Notes under the pieces: generated by a model
Databases searched by the model: none
The model's input: only the letters and a program-made list of their open reading frames with translations
What the model was told of the DNA's origin: nothing
Made by a program: the position numbers and the translations under genes
Shown: positions 7,277 to 14,468 of the stretch, piece by piece
Layout: each line of letters begins with the position of its first letter
Numbering within the stretch: position 1 is the first letter of the stretch
Source: Methylobacter sp.
GTDB lineage: Bacteria; Pseudomonadota; Gammaproteobacteria; Methylococcales; Methylomonadaceae
NCBI GenBank assembly: GCA_023229605.1
Contig: JALNYY010000038.1
Coordinates: forward strand, 1-29,259
DNA: 29,259 nt
Direction of reading: 5' to 3'

Positions 7277-9115
7277 TTAATGCGTATGGTCGCACTCGGT
7301 AAGGAAGCTCAAGATGCTCTCCCGGTATTTGTAATAATCAGGATGCTCCAGCAGGGCTTTGCGGCTGCGCGGTCTGGGCAAATCAATGGTTTCGATTTTG
7401 CCGATTTTGGCATGCGGGCCGTTGGTCATCATCACCACCCGGTCCGCCAGCAGGATGGCCTCATCGACATCATGGGTGACCACAATCGCTGTGACGTGGG
7501 TTCGCTCCCAGACTTCCATCAACACTTCCTGCAATTCCCAGCGGGTCAAAGAATCCAGCATGCCGAACGGTTCGTCCAATAGCAGCAGTTTGGGCGACAA
7601 CGCAAAGGCGCGGGCTATGCCGACGCGTTGCCGCATGCCGTTGGACATGTCGGCGGCTTTTTTGTGCAGGGCGTCGCCCAAACCGACGCGGGTCAGATAG
7701 TATTCGGCGATGTCATCGCGTTCCGATTTGGCGGCATGCGGGTAGACCTTATCAACGCCCAGCATCACGTTTTCAAATGCAGTCAGCCACGGAAACAGGC
7801 TGGGCGCCTGAAACACCACGCCGCGATCGGGACCTGCGCCGTCGATTTCCTTGTTGTCCAGGATGATGACGCCTTCGGATACGCTGTTCAGGCCGGCAGT
7901 CATCGATAGCACGGTTGACTTGCCGCAGCCGGAATGGCCGATGATCGAGATGAATTCGCCTTTTTTCATTTTCAGGTCGAAGCCGTCCACGACTTTAACC
8001 GAGCTGTTGCCGTCGGGTGTCGGGTAAATTTTGGACAGCTGTGAAAACTCCAGGTAACGGGGGCGATCCAAATCATCCGGTGCCGGTTTTATCGCCAGGG
8101 ATGGTGTGTATGCCGCAGGTTCGTCGGGAGCGGACGCGGCGAAGGCCGAATGACCACGATTCCAGTCGTTGCCGGTGTTGGGTTTTACATTAGGCAGGAC
8201 GATTTTATCAACGGTCGAACCCAGGTTTTTTTCGATGCCGATGTCCATTAAATAGCGGGTTATTTCGGCGCGCAGTTTTTTGAATTCGGCGTTATGGTTT
8301 AACGCGGTGCGGTCCCTGGGGCGCTCGATATTGATATGAAAATCCGGGCCGAAGGTTGCATTGGGGCCTGGATTAAGCGGGATAACCCGGTCCGCCATGT
8401 AAATCGCTTCATCGACATCGTTGGTGATCAGGATGACGGTTTTTTTCTCCTGCGCCCAGATTTGCAAAATCTCGTCCTGCAAGTTGCCGCGCGTCAACGC
8501 ATCCAGCGCGCTGAGCGGTTCGTCGAGCAGCAAGATGTCGGGGCCGGCGGCCAGGGCGCGGGCGACGTTGACCCGTTGCCGCATGCCGCCGGACAGTTCG
8601 GCGGGTTTTTTATCCATTGCCGCTCCGAGGTTAACCATCCTGACGTATTTTTCGGTATGCGCCCGGCGTTGCTCGGCGGGCCAATGCTTGAAAATCTGAT
8701 CGACCGCCAGCGCGACGTTTTCAAACACCGTCAGCCACGGCATCAAGGAATAGTTCTGGAACACCACGCCGCGATCCGGTCCCGGCGCGGTGATCGGCGC
8801 CCCCTGTTTCAGCACCTCGCCGCTGTCGGCCTGGATCAACCCGGCAATGGTTGAAATCAGCGTGGTTTTGCCGCTGCCGGAAAAACCGACAATGGCAACG
8901 AATTCGCCTTCTCTAATGCTCAAGTTGATGTTGTCGAGGATGGATGCCGCGCCATAGCTTTTGCATACAGCCCTTAGTTCCAGCAAAGGCAGTTGGGCGT
9001 CATTCGATGGCGCAAGCGGCTTGCTCAGGGAGCGCTTGACCTGTCCAGAGCTTGTCGAAGGAGCCTGCCCTGAGTTTATCGAAGGGTTTACGATGTTAAG
9101 ATTTACGACGGACAT
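7277..9115 (-). CDS. nrtC: nitrate ABC transporter ATPase, two fused nucleotide-binding domains (NrtC/NrtD type)
   Basis: This 612-residue cytoplasmic ATPase energises the NrtB permease. Two complete ABC domains are fused. NBD1 has Walker A GFSGSGKT at 77-84, signature LSGGM at 174-178 and Walker B ILLLDEP with D198/E199. NBD2 has GHSGCGKS at 393-400, LLLLDEP near 511-516 and His548 in the H-loop. The sites are unequal: NBD1 has Asn232 where the H-loop His is expected, and NBD2 has MSNGM (490-494) in place of LSGGM. The start at 9115 has AGGAG at 9121-9125; the longer frame from 9190 runs into nrtB. Cyanobacterial NrtC instead carries an NrtA-like domain, so this two-ATPase layout differs. 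Residues ~10-25 come from an intragenic repeat. The gene sits 13 bp after nrtB. Confidence 0.9.
   Translation of the reverse strand: MSVVNLNIVNPSINSGQAPSTSSGQVKRSLSKPLAPSNDAQLPLLELRAVCKSYGAASILDNINLSIREGEFVAIVGFSGSGKTTLISTIAGLIQADSGEVLKQGAPITAPGPDRGVVFQNYSLMPWLTVFENVALAVDQIFKHWPAEQRRAHTEKYVRMVNLGAAMDKKPAELSGGMRQRVNVARALAAGPDILLLDEPLSALDALTRGNLQDEILQIWAQEKKTVILITNDVDEAIYMADRVIPLNPGPNATFGPDFHINIERPRDRTALNHNAEFKKLRAEITRYLMDIGIEKNLGSTVDKIVLPNVKPNTGNDWNRGHSAFAASAPDEPAAYTPSLAIKPAPDDLDRPRYLEFSQLSKIYPTPDGNSSVKVVDGFDLKMKKGEFISIIGHSGCGKSTVLSMTAGLNSVSEGVIILDNKEIDGAGPDRGVVFQAPSLFPWLTAFENVMLGVDKVYPHAAKSERDDIAEYYLTRVGLGDALHKKAADMSNGMRQRVGIARAFALSPKLLLLDEPFGMLDSLTRWELQEVLMEVWERTHVTAIVVTHDVDEAILLADRVVMMTNGPHAKIGKIETIDLPRPRSRKALLEHPDYYKYRESILSFLTECDHTH
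9041..9086. repeat. two copies of a dispersed CTGAGCTTGTCGAAGG-type repeat inside the ATPase gene
   Basis: CTGTCCAGAGCTTGTCGAAG (from 9041) and CTGCCCTGAGTTTATCGAAG (from 9065) are diverged direct copies of a short element. It is familiar from many proteobacterial genomes as CCCTGAGCTTGTCGAAGGG. Read on the minus strand, they encode the Ser/Gly/Gln-rich stretch at about residues 10-25 of the ATPase, ahead of the first ABC domain. The frame stays open. Confidence 0.75.
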
Positions 9116-9128
9116 TTCGGCTCCTGAT

Positions 9129-10145
9129 TTAAAGTGCTCTACCGAAAGAGAATAGGTTTTGTAAGGACTGCATGATGCGGTCCAACGCAAAGCCGATCAG
9201 ACCGATGGTAAAGACAGCAACCATGATCCGGCCCAATGAGTTGGAACTGCCGTTCTGAAATTCATCCCAGACGAATTTGCCCAGTCCCGGATTTTGCGCC
9301 AGCATTTCCGCGGCGATCAGCACCATCCAGCCCACGCCCAGGGACAAACGCATGCCGGTGAAGATATAAGGCAGCGCGGACGGCAGAACGATTTTCCTGA
9401 TTTGGGTGCTCCAGCCAAGACGCAACACCTTGCCGACATTGATCAGGTCCTTGTCTATCGATGACACGCCGACTGCGGTATTGATCAGCGTCGGCCACAG
9501 CGAGCACAGCGTGACGGTAATCGCGGAGGTCAGGAACGATTTTTCAAACCAGGAATTATCGCCGGTTACATAGACGGCGCTGACCACCAGCGTGACGATA
9601 GGCAGCCAGGCCAACGGCGACACCGGCTTGAAAATCTGCACCAGCGGGTTTATCGCGGTGTTAAACACCGGGCTCATGCCGCAAAGCAGACCTAGCGGCA
9701 CGGCGATCAGCGTGGCAATCACAAAGCCTGCAAACACCGTGTAAAGGCTGGTGAAAATCTTGTCCAGATAGGTGGCTTGGCCGTTGTAGGGGCGGACTTT
9801 GATTTCAGCGCTCGGATCTTCCGCATGTTTCTGCTCGTTGCGGGCTTGCTGGCGTTGGTAATACTCGTCTTCTTTGGCCCGCTCGGCGTAATGATCGTGC
9901 AGTAATCCTACGGCTTCATGCCACACCGCGACAGGGCCCGGAATGGCGCCCAGGCTGGTGTTGACCTTGGATGCGGAAAAGCTCCACAGCCCCAGGAAGA
10001 CCATAAAAGCGAGTATCGGCACGCCCATGATCAGCCACAGTTGGCGGATTTGCAGCGAGGGATTTTCTCCGGCGGCTATTTTTACCAGCGGAACAAACCA
10101 GGTGAGACCGGTTATGTTTAAAAATTTGATCAGTTGCTTATGCAT
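9129..10145 (-). CDS. nrtB: nitrate ABC transporter permease NrtB
   Basis: This 338-residue inner-membrane permease is of the BPD_transp_1 family. A first transmembrane helix near residues 35-55 is followed by a charged periplasmic segment (around 75-125, rich in Glu, Gln and Arg) that is longer than in compact family members. The remaining helices follow. The region reading INVGKVLRLGWSTQIRKIVL then PSALPYIFTGMRLSLG is the cytoplasmic EAA-like coupling loop characteristic of NrtB, CmpB and SsuC permeases. The start at 10145 has AGAGGT about seven bases upstream. It lies between nrtA and the ATPase gene in the order expected for nitrate importers. Related transporters carry bicarbonate, cyanate or sulfonates; nitrate is preferred because of NrtA and the nearby nasT and nirBD. 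Confidence 0.92.
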   Translation of the reverse strand: MHKQLIKFLNITGLTWFVPLVKIAAGENPSLQIRQLWLIMGVPILAFMVFLGLWSFSASKVNTSLGAIPGPVAVWHEAVGLLHDHYAERAKEDEYYQRQQARNEQKHAEDPSAEIKVRPYNGQATYLDKIFTSLYTVFAGFVIATLIAVPLGLLCGMSPVFNTAINPLVQIFKPVSPLAWLPIVTLVVSAVYVTGDNSWFEKSFLTSAITVTLCSLWPTLINTAVGVSSIDKDLINVGKVLRLGWSTQIRKIVLPSALPYIFTGMRLSLGVGWMVLIAAEMLAQNPGLGKFVWDEFQNGSSNSLGRIMVAVFTIGLIGFALDRIMQSLQNLFSFGRAL

Positions 10146-10160
10146 GGTCGGTACCTCTAA

Positions 10161-10198
10161 AAGCAGGTGAAAGGCAAAAGGTAAAAGGTAAAAAAAAC
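10161..10198. repeat. purine-rich AAAGGTA-type short tandem repeat
   Basis: Between nrtA and nrtB the plus strand reads as near-repeats of GGTAAAA and GGCAAAA ending in an A-run. On the transcribed strand this is a pyrimidine-rich stretch just upstream of the nrtB ribosome-binding site. It looks like a degenerate simple repeat. No other role is visible. Confidence 0.5.
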
Positions 10199-10288
10199 GC
10201 GTCCTTGCGCCAAATCAGCGTCCGGTGTTTAGGTTGGCACTTACATTTTTTTTGTGCCGGTTGCTCTAGCTTCCCGTCTTCCTGTCTC

Positions 10289-10335
10289 GCGAAGCTGGAG
10301 CTTCGCTTTCTGGATTCCCAAGCTGGGCTTGGGAA
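10289..10335. repeat. double-hairpin dispersed repeat between nrtA and nrtB
   Basis: There are two adjacent perfect dyads. GCGAAGCT/AGCTTCGC occupies 10289-10306 with a 2-base loop. TTCCCAAGC/GCTTGGGAA occupies 10315-10335 with a 3-base loop. They follow the nrtA stop by about 15 bp. The same family recurs at 21446-21547. Hairpins at the end of a binding-protein gene could protect its mRNA and help make NrtA in excess of NrtB, as REP elements do in other transporter operons. Confidence 0.8.
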
Positions 10336-10350
10336 CCAGCGAACCGGCGA

Positions 10351-11751
10351 TTACTCAACAACTTTGCCGTCGACGACTTTTTGCTTGCCTTTAAGGCCGA
10401 TAGCAAACTTAGCCAGATAGTCGTTGGGTTTGGCGCCGTCATAGACTACGCCGTCAATAAAATCACCGCTCGGCGCTTTAAAGCCGGTTTCGTTGTCGGC
10501 AGGGAAGTCGCCTGCTTTGGCCTTGCCTTCCGCAATCAGCGCCTTGGCGGCAGCCATGTAGATGTCGGGACGATAAACTTTTTTAGCGGTCTCCATAAAC
10601 CAGGCATCCGGTTTCTGTTCGTTGATTTGTCCCCAGCGGCGCATTTGAGTTAAATACCAAATCGCATCGCTGTAATACGGGTAGGTTGCGTTATGACGGA
10701 AGAACACATTGAAATCCGGTAATGGCCGTTTATCGCCTTTTTCATATTCGAACGTGCCGGTCATGCTGTTCGCTAGCACCTCATAATCGGCGCCGACATA
10801 CTGTTTTTGCGACAGCATTTCGACTGCTTCCGGGCGGTTTTTGTTGTTCTCGGCATCCAGCCACATGGCAGCCCGAATCAATGCTTTGATCACCGCTTTG
10901 TGGGTGTTGGGGTTCTTATCGGCCCACTCTTTACTCACGCCGAAGACTTTCTCCGGGTTGTTTTTCCAGATTTCATAATCGCTGATCACCGGAACGCCAA
11001 TGCCTTTGAACACCGCCTGCTGGTTCCACGGTTCGCCGACGCAGTAGCCGACTATCGTGCCTGAATCCATAGTGGCGGGCATTTGGGGAGGGGGAGTTAC
11101 CGACAGCAGCGCATCGGCATCCAGCTGGCCGGATGTGTCTTGAGGGGGCGCATAATAGCCGGGCTTGATGCCGCCGGCCGCCAGCCAGTAACGCAATTCG
11201 TAGTTATGGGTCGATACCGGAAACACCATCCCCATGTTGAAGGGCTTGCCTTCGCTTTTAAATTTATCGACTACGGGTTTTAGCGCATCCGCTTTAATCG
11301 GATGCACCGGTTTGCCGTCTTTCATCGGAATGGCGGGTTTCATCTGCTTCCAAATTTCATTCGATACGGTTATCGCATTGCCGTTCAAATCCATGCTGAA
11401 AGCGGTAATGATGTCCGCCTTGGTGCCGAATCCTATGGTGGAGCCAATGGGCTGGCCTGCCAGCATATGGGCTCCGTCCAGTTCACCGCCTATCACCCGA
11501 TCCAGTAAAACCTTCCAGTTGGCTTGCGCTTCCAGTTGCACGGACAGCCCCTCGTCTTCGAAATAGCCTTTTTCGAAAGCAACCGCCAACGGCGCCATAT
11601 CGGTCAGTTTGATGAAGCCGAGCTTTAAGCTTTCTTTTTCAAGCTTTTCAGCGGCGCCGGCGCAGCCTGCAAATGATAAGATTGAGATTGCAGCCACCGC
11701 AGCGAGCGCGGTAATCAGTTTGTTGATAGTAAGTCGTCCGGTTTGTTTCAT
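10351..11751 (-). CDS. nrtA: nitrate-binding protein NrtA (periplasmic, probably lipid-anchored)
   Basis: This 466-residue solute-binding protein is of the NrtA/CmpA family. The N-terminus has a basic segment, a hydrophobic stretch and SFAGC, so Cys30 could be lipidated; cleavage by signal peptidase I in the AGAAE region is the alternative. The mature protein begins LKLGFIKLTDMAPLAVAFEK, then a segment naming GGELDGAHMLAGQPIGSTIG and a WNQQAV region, all characteristic of nitrate- and bicarbonate-binding members. The ATG at 11751 has GAGGT just upstream. It is the first gene of the nrt cluster and is preceded by a sigma-54 promoter and a two-hairpin plus terminator leader, so expression should require low nitrogen and antitermination. 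The signal sequence argues against it being the cytoplasmic sensor NasS, which shares this fold. Confidence 0.93.
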   Translation of the reverse strand: MKQTGRLTINKLITALAAVAAISILSFAGCAGAAEKLEKESLKLGFIKLTDMAPLAVAFEKGYFEDEGLSVQLEAQANWKVLLDRVIGGELDGAHMLAGQPIGSTIGFGTKADIITAFSMDLNGNAITVSNEIWKQMKPAIPMKDGKPVHPIKADALKPVVDKFKSEGKPFNMGMVFPVSTHNYELRYWLAAGGIKPGYYAPPQDTSGQLDADALLSVTPPPQMPATMDSGTIVGYCVGEPWNQQAVFKGIGVPVISDYEIWKNNPEKVFGVSKEWADKNPNTHKAVIKALIRAAMWLDAENNKNRPEAVEMLSQKQYVGADYEVLANSMTGTFEYEKGDKRPLPDFNVFFRHNATYPYYSDAIWYLTQMRRWGQINEQKPDAWFMETAKKVYRPDIYMAAAKALIAEGKAKAGDFPADNETGFKAPSGDFIDGVVYDGAKPNDYLAKFAIGLKGKQKVVDGKVVE

Positions 11752-11783
11752 ATTGACCTCAGCAGGTTTTAAAAAAAATCAGC

Positions 11784-11836
11784 AAAAAAAAAGCGTCACC
11801 AGACGGAATACGCAATGTATTCAGCCCGGTAGACGC
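11784..11836 (-). terminator. intrinsic terminator in the nrtA leader
   Basis: Read on the minus strand, GCGTC-T-ACC pairs with GGT-GACGC (one bulged T). An inner GAATAC/GTATTC stem follows, and nine T residues come immediately after (A-run at 11784-11792). It lies between the sigma-54 promoter and the nrtA start, with no gene before it, so it can only act as an attenuator. The EAL1 leader has a matching structure. Confidence 0.85.
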
Positions 11837-11849
11837 CTTTGTCTGTTTT

Positions 11850-11894
11850 GGTTCGCCGTCGAACCGATGTTTTTTAGCGCTCCATCGTTGGAGC
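11850..11894 (-). promoter_or_regulatory. ANTAR-target two-hairpin leader of nrtA
   Basis: On the transcript, hairpin P1 (11879-11894) is GCTCC-loop-GGAGC with hexaloop AACGAT. Hairpin P2 (11850-11865) is GGTTC-loop-GAACC with hexaloop GACGGC. A pair of hairpins with hexaloops having A at position 1 and G at position 4, placed before a terminator, is the known recognition element of ANTAR antiterminators such as NasR and NasT. P1 fits exactly; P2 has G instead of A at position 1. The predicted transcript start is only a few bases before P1. Confidence 0.8.
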
Positions 11895-11910
11895 CTCTGC
11901 ATTGATTAAA

Positions 11911-11926
11911 TGCAATCGCTATGCCA
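11911..11926 (-). promoter_or_regulatory. sigma-54 promoter of the nrt operon
   Basis: The minus strand reads TGGCATAGCGATTGCA, an excellent match to TGGCAYR-N4-TTGCW with the GG and GC elements ten bases apart. The transcript would start near 11900, directly before the P1 hairpin. Confidence 0.85.
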
Positions 11927-12024
11927 GAGTTTGAAAATGATTATTTCATCGGTTTAAGCCAGCAATACAGGCGGTTATGGCTTGTATTGGGCATGGCAAA
12001 GCGGTTTAAGTTTATGGTGGTAAT

Positions 12025-12069
12025 GCATCAATTCCGTGCATCCGGCTGTCTTTTGCACCAACGATGAGA
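12025..12069. promoter_or_regulatory. paired NtrC-like enhancer sites upstream of nrtA
   Basis: Two 15-bp imperfect dyads of the GCACCA-N3-TGGTGC class are present: GCATCAATTCCGTGC (12025-12039) and GCACCAACGATGAGA (12055-12069). Their centres are 30 bp apart and lie about 130 and 160 bp upstream of the predicted start. The second is weak in its right half. The same pairing and spacing recur upstream of EAL1, EAL2 and nirB. Confidence 0.6.
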
Positions 12070-12094
12070 GCCCATGGCTAATGCGCGGAAGAAA

Positions 12095-14308
12095 TTAAAA
12101 CTCGTCCCAATCATCATTATCGGCGAGTTGTAACGCCGGTATTGTTTTCTTTTGCCCGGGTGTCAGATGGAAAGCGCCGGCCGCATTATGTGAGTTGCCG
12201 CCTACTTTAAAACCATCTACCGTGACTGACAGGTGTTGCGCCTGATCTTCCAGCGACTCCGCTGCCGCTGCGGCTTGTTCCACCAAGGCGGCATTTTGCT
12301 GGGTTACATTGTCCATTTGAGCGATGGCCTGGTTGACCTGTTCGATGCCGGAACCTTGTTCAGCGGAGGCGGCGGTGATTTCGGCCATCATGTCTGTAAC
12401 GCCGCGGATGGATGTAACAATTTCCTTCATAGTTAACCCGGCCTGAGTAACCAGCTTGCTGCCGTCTGAAACTTTGTCTACCGAATCGTGGATCAGCTCT
12501 TTAATTTCTCCGGCAGCCGTAGCCGCGCGTTGCGCAAGATTGCGCACTTCTACGGCCACGACGGCGAAGCCTCGGCCTTGCTCGCCGGCGCGGGCCGCTT
12601 CCACTGCGGCGTTGAGGGCAAGTATATTGGTCTGGAACGCGATGTCGTCGATCACCGAGATAATATCCCCGATTTTTCGGGAAGAATCGTTGATGTTATT
12701 CATAGTGGTGGTGACTTGGCCGACCACTTCAACGCCTTTTTCCGCTATATCGGATGCGTCGACGGCAAGCTGGTTGGCATGCTGGGCGTTTTGGGCATTA
12801 TGCCGCACGGCGGAAGTCAGTTCTTCCATGCTGGCGGCGGTTTGTTGCAGGCTGGCAGCCTGCTCCTCGGTGCGATACGATAAATCGTTGTTGCCTACGG
12901 CGATTTCTTTAGCCGCAGCGTTAATGCTGTCGGTGGAGCCCTTGATGTCCCCTATCAGGTTTTTGAGGTTTGCTACAATATTGTTCATACCGGCAATGAC
13001 TTCACCAAAAGTGCCGGGATAGTGCTTATCGATAGTCTGAGTCAGGTCGCCTTGGGCCAGTTTATCCGCGACATGCAATACGTCGTTGAAGCCGACATCG
13101 CAGGTTTCAATCAGGTTGTTGAAATTAGTTAAAATCTCCTTGAACATGAACTCAAACCTGTCCGCATCGCTACGCTTTGAAAAGTCGCCTTTAGCGCCTG
13201 CTTCTACGAGCATTTTTATTTCGTTGTTAACATCGAGAAAGGTCTTTTTTGCGTTGTCCATAATCTCAGTGATGACAATGGTCTCGCCCGGCAGAATATC
13301 CATGTCCATAGAAAAGTCGCCTTTGGCATATTGATTGACGATACTGATCAGCCTTCTGTTTATGGCGATGCGCGATTGAATCAGTTCATTCACTTCATGC
13401 GCCATCTTGCGGTAGATACCGGAGAATTTTGAAGCATCGAGCTGTTCTTTGACCCAGCCCTCAGCGTGGTTTTTCGCCATAATGTCCAGATCGGCAACGA
13501 AGGCGTTAATGGAATCCTGCATGGTTTTCATAGCGCGCAGCAGATCCCCGATCTCATCTTGCTGATGAGTGTCAATGCTGGAGTTCAGGTCACCCTTTGC
13601 AATGGCTCCCGCTACCTGTTGGATGGATTTGAGCGAGCGCAAAATGCCGCGACTGATCAGTACGGTCAATACTACCGCCAGCGCGACGCTGAACACGAAA
13701 ATGCCGGTCAAGACGATCTTGTACCAGGATCTCGTATTCCGGGCCTGTGCCTCGTCTTCTATGTTGCGGGCCGCCGCAAGCCTTACTACGTCATTGATAA
13801 CGGTACGGTGATCTTCATAAGCGCGGCGCATTTTCTGGAGACTGGCCAGTGCGCCGTCGCGGTCGCCCGCCCGGATGCTTGGCAGAAACCGCTGATCGGC
13901 TTCATTGTAAAAAGCTTGTGCCGGCCGGTAAGAGCGTTCAAGTAGAGGTACATGCAGTTCCTGTTCCAAAGACTGCCCTAGCCAATAACTATGACGGGAT
14001 TCGTATTCCGCTTTCAGCGCTTGAAAACGCGCCACTAAGGCATCTATTTCATCAGGGTTGGCGGCTTGGGTCAGTTGCAGCGCCACCAGGTAGGATTCGA
14101 TGATGTATTCAGGGGGAGGCAAAATATCGGCAATAATATCTTTACCCTGAACGATATGTTGATAACTCGGGCCATCAAGATTAACGGTATTCATGGCCTT
14201 GAATGTTGCTAAACCGAACAACGAAAAACCGATGACCAAAGTGCTCAGGATGATCGTAAAACGCATCTTGATAGTTAACTGCCTGGAATTTTTCATCTGG
14301 GTTAGCAT
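12095..14308 (-). CDS. methyl-accepting chemotaxis protein (chemoreceptor 1)
   Basis: This 737-residue inner-membrane chemoreceptor would steer CheA/CheW signalling to the flagellum or a similar output. The start at 14308 has GAGAGG upstream; the longer reading adds no sensible N-terminus. The first membrane helix is about 16-34. A helical periplasmic sensor (35-195) contains the ILPPPEYIIESYL segment shared with chemoreceptor 2. The second helix is 197-218, followed by HAMP and further HAMP-like repeats with AKGDF/AQGDL motifs. The signalling hairpin tip reads DDIAFQTNILALNAAVEAAR. The C-terminus ends NDDWDEF, an xWxxF tail like the CheR/CheB tether of high-abundance receptors. It lies ~160 bp downstream of EAL1 on the same strand, probably in one transcript. 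Ligand unknown; nitrate or a related nitrogen compound is inferred from the regulation. Confidence 0.92.
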   Translation of the reverse strand: MLTQMKNSRQLTIKMRFTIILSTLVIGFSLFGLATFKAMNTVNLDGPSYQHIVQGKDIIADILPPPEYIIESYLVALQLTQAANPDEIDALVARFQALKAEYESRHSYWLGQSLEQELHVPLLERSYRPAQAFYNEADQRFLPSIRAGDRDGALASLQKMRRAYEDHRTVINDVVRLAAARNIEDEAQARNTRSWYKIVLTGIFVFSVALAVVLTVLISRGILRSLKSIQQVAGAIAKGDLNSSIDTHQQDEIGDLLRAMKTMQDSINAFVADLDIMAKNHAEGWVKEQLDASKFSGIYRKMAHEVNELIQSRIAINRRLISIVNQYAKGDFSMDMDILPGETIVITEIMDNAKKTFLDVNNEIKMLVEAGAKGDFSKRSDADRFEFMFKEILTNFNNLIETCDVGFNDVLHVADKLAQGDLTQTIDKHYPGTFGEVIAGMNNIVANLKNLIGDIKGSTDSINAAAKEIAVGNNDLSYRTEEQAASLQQTAASMEELTSAVRHNAQNAQHANQLAVDASDIAEKGVEVVGQVTTTMNNINDSSRKIGDIISVIDDIAFQTNILALNAAVEAARAGEQGRGFAVVAVEVRNLAQRAATAAGEIKELIHDSVDKVSDGSKLVTQAGLTMKEIVTSIRGVTDMMAEITAASAEQGSGIEQVNQAIAQMDNVTQQNAALVEQAAAAAESLEDQAQHLSVTVDGFKVGGNSHNAAGAFHLTPGQKKTIPALQLADNDDWDEF

Positions 14309-14468
14309 GATGCAATTGCCTCTCTGTTTAATGTCGTGGATTGTAAGTAGTAAACACTTCGACGGTATCCTTGTCCCGACTGCTCGTAAGTTTTTTGGCG
14401 GATATGTACTGAAGCCAGGTCTCAGGATGTATTGAATGTCCAGAGGAGATGGCCGTGAATATTCAAAG

